From Angelakisella sp. (lineage in GTDB: Bacteria > Bacillota > Clostridia > Oscillospirales > Ruminococcaceae), in assembly GCA_013316495.1 (NCBI GenBank), contig WSMP01000021.1, positions 1-16,485 of the forward strand: a stretch of 16,485 bases of DNA, read 5' to 3'. The notes below the pieces were generated by a model, which did no database searches, was not told the origin of the DNA, and saw only the letters and a program-made list of their open reading frames with translations. Positions 14,234 to 16,485 of the stretch are shown here, in pieces. The position numbers and the translations under genes are program-made. Positions within the stretch are counted from its first letter, which is position 1; the number at the start of each line of letters is the position of its first letter.

Positions 14234-14539
14234 TTAAATCTGCATTTGCATGATTTCCTTGTAGGCGCTTACCGCGCGGCCGGTGAGCTGTACCGCTGTT
14301 TCCACCGCGGTGGCCTCCAGGGCGGAGTTAATCATCATGTTGTGGAGGCTATCCACATCCCCCATGGCGAGGTTGTAGGAATCCGCCGCCGCGGCCTGTT
14401 GGGCCTGCTGAAGGGTGTCAATGGCCTCCTGCATAATGCTGGCGAAGGACTGCCCCCCCTCCTGGGAAAGGATTTTCTTCTGGGATTCAGGGTCCGGCCC
14501 CTGGATTGAGGGAAGATTGCTCAGCGGTACCAAATACAT
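14234..14539 (-). CDS. fliE: FliE, hook-basal body junction protein
   Basis: Small export substrate that joins the MS ring to the rod. With the start at 14539 it has 101 residues, the usual size. Conserved C-terminal half: DSYNLAMGDVDSLHNMMINSALEATAVETAVQLTGRAVSAYKEIMQMQI in outline, i.e. H66 in the LH-x-MMI motif, then Q84-L85-x-x-R88-x-V and the ending AYKEIMQMQI. The start was set at 14539 because GGGAGG stands 9 nt upstream; the in-frame extension to 14596 has no ribosome site and is basic and unconserved. It is the first gene after the promoter at 14646-14674. In most Firmicutes flgB and flgC precede it in the same operon; they are not present here. Confidence 0.94.
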   Translation of the reverse strand: MYLVPLSNLPSIQGPDPESQKKILSQEGGQSFASIMQEAIDTLQQAQQAAAADSYNLAMGDVDSLHNMMINSALEATAVETAVQLTGRAVSAYKEIMQMQI

Positions 14540-14548
14540 TCTATGTAA

Positions 14549-14590
14549 CCTCCCAAAAGCGGACACAACAAAACCCCTACGACCTTTTGG
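14549..14590 (-). promoter_or_regulatory. fliE ribosome site next to a 5' leader hairpin
   Basis: The fliE site GGGAGG occupies 14554-14549. Its first two Gs are the end of an arm CTTTTGG (14559-14553) that is complementary to CCAAAAG (14590-14584), with a 24-nt loop. The stem would lie directly against the ribosome site and could modulate initiation. Structure only; no evidence of regulation is visible. Confidence 0.35.
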
Positions 14591-14645
14591 CTGCATAGAA
14601 GCAATTTTGTACCCGCGAATTTAACTTGGTGTTATTATCTATTTC

Positions 14646-14674
14646 ATTATATACAGTTTTGTCCCGGCTGTAAA
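14646..14674 (-). promoter_or_regulatory. Sigma-A-type promoter for the fliE operon
   Basis: Minus-strand TTTACA (14669-14674), 17-bp spacer (14652-14668) and perfect TATAAT (14646-14651), about 107 bp upstream of the fliE start and downstream of the cheV terminator. The start of transcription should be near 14639. It does not match the sigma-28/SigD consensus, in line with an early (class II-like) flagellar operon read by housekeeping polymerase. Confidence 0.85.
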
Positions 14675-14710
14675 GAGCAAATCCGACAAATTCTCGTGCT
14701 TTCCAGCGCT

Positions 14711-14737
14711 AAAATCCTGCCAGTAAGGCTGGATTTT
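14711..14737. terminator. Possible second terminator between cheV and fliE
   Basis: Symmetric inverted repeat AAAATCC/GGATTTT with inner GCC/GGC and a short loop. On the plus strand it is followed by seven Ts; on the minus strand by four. It sits between the strong cheV terminator and the fliE promoter, and may be a backup terminator or a residue of older 3' sequence. Confidence 0.4.
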
Positions 14738-14849
14738 TTTGGAGCTGGCCTTTTTCCACACTTTTACACCTGAAAGAGGAAGCCTTTTCTCCATAGACAA
14801 TGAAATATATGTCCCCCTGCCCCGGATTATACCCACAGGCAAAAACATA

Positions 14850-14886
14850 AAAAGCCCCTAGGATGTCTTTCGTCCCAGGGACTTTT
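14850..14886 (-). terminator. Intrinsic terminator of cheV
   Basis: Minus-strand hairpin with arms AAAAGTCCCTGGGA and TCCTAGGGGCTTTT (14-bp stem with two G-U pairs, 9-nt loop) followed by a further T-rich run (TTTTTATGTTTTT counting the stem end). It lies about 120 bp after the cheV stop, beyond the duplicated 3' segment, and separates cheV from the fliE promoter. Confidence 0.85.
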
Positions 14887-14920
14887 CGGTTTGCTTTTCT
14901 GTTTCCCAGCCGTTCTGGCG

Positions 14921-15080
14921 CCCCTTGCTTCTCCTTGGGGCCCATGTCCAGAATCAAGCGGTCGATGAGGGAGACAAGGTTTGCGATCTCCGGCTTGGAG
15001 TTCTTTACTTTTCCTTGGGGCCCATGTCCAGAATCAGGCGGTCGATGAGGGAGACAAGGTTTGCGATCTCCGGCTTGGAA
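14921..15080 (-). repeat. 80-bp tandem duplication of the cheV 3' end
   Basis: Bases 14921-15000 and 15001-15080 align with an exact 80-base offset. From 14932 to 14999 only one base differs (14957 versus 15037); most other differences are near the ends. The copy inside cheV (15001-15080) encodes SKPEIANLVSLIDRLILDMGPKEK and the TAA stop at 15005-15007. The downstream copy encodes the same peptide in another frame but has CAA where the stop was. The downstream copy has no start or ribosome site and is a relic. Confidence 0.92.
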
Positions 15081-15940
15081 AGTTGGGCGTCGGCGCCCAC
15101 CTGCTCCCCCTTGCGGCGCATCTCCTCGTTGATGAGAGAGGAGAAGTGAATCACCGGGAGCTGGCGGAGAATGGAATCCCCTTTGATGAGCTTTGTGAGG
15201 TGGTGTCCGTCCATCTGGGGCATCTCGATATCGGTAACCACACAGCAGACATGGTTGGTGATGGGGTCGTTGTCGGCCTTGGCTTCCACCAGGAAATCCC
15301 AGGCCTCCTGGCCGTTGTCGGTAACGATCAGATTCTCGTACCCGGCTTTCCGCAGGGATTCGGTGATCATCCGGGAAAGGAGCATGGAATCCTCCGCCAG
15401 GAGGATGGGCTTTTCGCTGCGCTGCCGGGGCCCCATTTTGTCGATGTCCTCCACCTGAATGCCCAGGTCGGGGCTGATTTCGGAGACGATTTTTTCAAAG
15501 TCCAGAATCGTGATAAGGTGGTTTTCAAAGTCCGCGATGCCGGTAGCCACGCCCTCCCGGCCTCCGTAGATGATGCGGTCCGGCTTTTTGATCTGCTGCC
15601 AGGAGATGCGGGCGATGCCCACCACGCTGTGGACGTGGAAGGCAAAATTGTGGTTATTGAAGTTGGTGATGATGAAGATATCCCGCTCCGGGTTGGTGGA
15701 GGGGGACAGCCCCAGGTAGCTGGACAGGTCGATGACGGTGATGACCATATCACGGGACTTGAAGATCCCCTCGATATCCGCCTGGGCCTTCTGCATGGGC
15801 TTGACCGGGCAGGTCATCATGATTTCCAGGACCTTGGCAACGTTGATACCGAAGGTCTCCCCCGCAATGGTGAATTCCATGATCTCCAGTTCGTTGGTGC
15901 CGGATTCCAGCAGAATCTCGGTTTGTCTTTCCATTTGCAT
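15005..15940 (-). CDS. cheV: CheV, chemotaxis adaptor with CheW-like and receiver domains
   Basis: Couples chemoreceptors to CheA and takes part in adaptation through phosphorylation of its receiver domain. 311 residues. The CheW-like domain spans about 15-165 (MEFTIAGETFGINVAKVLEI; DMVITVIDLSSYLGL; FNNHNFAFHVHSVVGIARISW; GVATGIADFENHLITILDFEKI). The receiver domain spans about 177-305, with acidic pair E183-D184 (LLAEDSMLLSR), phosphoacceptor D237 (VVTDIEMPQMDG), S267/S268 and the conserved lysine K289 (LSKPE). All key residues are present. The start at 15940 is used; a second ATG two codons later is equally possible, as the ribosome site (GGGCGG) is weak. It has its own promoter and terminator and is divergent from the DeoR-type gene. 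The C-terminus lies at an 80-bp tandem duplication but is intact. Confidence 0.95.
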   Translation of the reverse strand: MQMERQTEILLESGTNELEIMEFTIAGETFGINVAKVLEIMMTCPVKPMQKAQADIEGIFKSRDMVITVIDLSSYLGLSPSTNPERDIFIITNFNNHNFAFHVHSVVGIARISWQQIKKPDRIIYGGREGVATGIADFENHLITILDFEKIVSEISPDLGIQVEDIDKMGPRQRSEKPILLAEDSMLLSRMITESLRKAGYENLIVTDNGQEAWDFLVEAKADNDPITNHVCCVVTDIEMPQMDGHHLTKLIKGDSILRQLPVIHFSSLINEEMRRKGEQVGADAQLSKPEIANLVSLIDRLILDMGPKEK

Positions 15941-15984
15941 GATTCACAGCCGCCCTTCCACTTTGCAGTTGATTTTTATGTATC

Positions 15985-16006
15985 CCTTTGCCAAACGGCG
16001 CAAAGG
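15985..16006 (-). other. Hairpin in the cheV 5' leader
   Basis: Inverted repeat CCTTTGC/GCAAAGG with an 8-nt loop in the untranslated leader between the predicted transcription start and cheV. No U-tract follows, so it is not a terminator. It could affect message stability; function unknown. Confidence 0.4.
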
Positions 16007-16026
16007 CATAAGGATTCTTATACTTA

Positions 16027-16054
16027 ATTATCGGATATTTTAGAGAAAAGTCAA
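16027..16054 (-). promoter_or_regulatory. cheV promoter
   Basis: Minus-strand TTGACT (16049-16054), 16-bp spacer and GATAAT (16027-16032), each 5 of 6 to the sigma-A consensus, about 85 bp upstream of the cheV start. The -10 lies within CCGATAAT, which is also the core of a sigma-28/SigD -10 element, but no TAAA stands at the expected -35 distance, so the sigma-A reading is preferred. Confidence 0.7.
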
Positions 16055-16280
16055 GAGGAGATTATGATTTTTTTGCAACGCACTTTTGCCTATATAATAA
16101 GGTATATCCGCACACCCCTCCGGGCAAGGTCCGGCGGTCCGCTGTCCCTTTGGACCTCTTTCTTTCCTGGAAATCTTTTCCTGTGTGAGAAATTGTGACT
16201 GTAACAGCCTTATCCCTGTAATGTTTAACAAGAAGCGCCCCCTCCCCTTTGTAGGATTTGCAGAATCTCTTGGGGTTGGA
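16055..16280. other. Divergent intergenic region between cheV and the DeoR-type gene
   Basis: Noncoding apart from the two promoters at its ends. It has a T-run at about 16068-16074, a TATATAATAA stretch at 16091-16100 with no -35 at proper distance (TTGCAA is only 14 bp away), and a short GGTCC/GGACC pair near 16133-16156. Weak minus-strand open frames here lack ribosome sites and family resemblance. Confidence 0.5.
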
Positions 16281-16308
16281 TTGACTTTTCCCCACGCATT
16301 CATATACT
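16281..16308 (+). promoter_or_regulatory. Promoter of the DeoR-type gene
   Basis: Plus-strand TTGACT (16281-16286), 16-bp spacer and TATACT (16303-16308), each one mismatch from consensus, about 70 bp upstream of the start codon. Confidence 0.65.
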
Positions 16309-16379
16309 TGGATATATCAGGAAAAATTTGCGAATAAACTATGACTGTATCATTACAGAACTATGAAAGGGCGGTTTTG

Positions 16380-16485
16380 ATGGCCTTTCTCCCCGAAGAA
16401 CGGCGAAAAAAGATTCTGGAGATTCTAAATGAAAACGGCTCCGTCACCATCGAGGAGCTGGCCCGCCGATTCGGAGTCAGCGAAA
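16380..16485 (+). CDS. DeoR-family transcriptional regulator (N-terminus only)
   Basis: Only the first 35 codons are in the window. They read as the start of a DeoR-type winged helix-turn-helix: a short lead, then EERRKKILEILNENGSVTIEELARRFGVSE, where R-x-x-x-I-L-x-x-L-x-x-x-G-x-V-x-x-x-E-L-A-x-x-F-x-V-S is the family signature. DeoR regulators usually control sugar or nucleoside catabolic operons and sense phosphorylated sugars; the target here cannot be told. The ATG at 16380 follows AAAGGGCGG. An ATG at 16363 is followed by an immediate stop in its own frame. It is transcribed away from the flagellar genes and is probably the edge of an unrelated operon. Confidence 0.85.
   Translation, partial: MAFLPEERRKKILEILNENGSVTIEELARRFGVSE

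Noticed and set aside
14540..14596. 19-codon N-terminal extension of FliE
   Set aside because: No ribosome site upstream, basic unconserved peptide, and a good GGGAGG site directly before the internal ATG at 14539.
14541..14645. c-di-GMP riboswitch in the fliE leader
   Set aside because: None of the conserved GEMM segments could be recognised, and the leader of ~100 nt shows only one plain stem.
14639..14957. Minus-strand open frames downstream of cheV, one repeating the CheV C-terminal peptide
   Set aside because: They run through the intrinsic terminator, lack ribosome sites, and the CheV-like part is explained by the 80-bp duplication.
16040..16303. Minus-strand open frames of 77-87 codons between cheV and the DeoR-type gene
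   Set aside because: No ribosome site or recognisable family, and they cross both predicted promoters.
1..16485. tRNA, rRNA, transposase or phage genes
   Set aside because: None recognised anywhere in the window on either strand.

Overview
The window is one long stretch of a flagellar motor / hook / chemotaxis locus from a GC-rich Gram-positive (Firmicutes) bacterium, probably a gut-type clostridium of the Oscillospiraceae kind. The reasons are: strong GGAGG-type ribosome binding sites, vegetative-type promoters with AT-rich -10/-35 boxes in otherwise GC-rich DNA, a CheC-like FliY instead of a plain FliN, presence of FlbD/SwrD and CheV, and the Firmicutes order of the fli/flg/mot genes. The species call is inference; no 16S or other marker is present. 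Nearly all coding is on the minus strand, so genes are read from high to low coordinates.

Layout, in transcription order. (1) Right edge, 16281-16485: a plus-strand promoter and the first 35 codons of a DeoR-type HTH regulator, cut by the window end. (2) 16054-14850: divergent promoter, cheV (CheW-like adaptor plus receiver domain), then an 80-bp tandem duplication of the cheV 3' end and an intrinsic terminator. (3) 14674-9464: a vegetative promoter followed by tightly packed fliE-fliF-fliG-fliH-fliI (rod/MS-ring junction, MS ring, rotor switch, export ATPase and its regulator). (4) 9463-9099: 365 bp of noncoding, repetitive, hairpin-rich DNA. (5) fliJ, a second noncoding gap carrying an internal extended -10 promoter, then fliK-flgD-(TIGR02530-type gene)-flgE (hook length control, hook cap, hook). 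(6) 4166-3951: another hairpin-rich gap, then flbD, a 191-bp gap, motA-motB (stator) and fliM-fliY (switch), with fliY running off the left edge.

The products form one functional chain: MS ring and rotor (FliF, FliG, FliM, FliY), export gate ATPase complex (FliH, FliI, FliJ), hook assembly (FliE, FliK, FlgD, FlgE), torque generation (MotA, MotB, helped by FlbD) and sensory input (CheV; FliY keeps both CheC-type phosphatase motifs).

No new enzymatic or defence system is visible. The unusual material is structural: missing usual neighbours (flgB, flgC, fliL), repeat elements inserted between fliI and fliJ, an internal promoter that splits the operon, a duplicated domain in FlgD, a duplicated cheV tail, a proline-rich MotB tail, and a 55-bp exact copy of fliM at the left edge that looks like an assembly end rather than biology.
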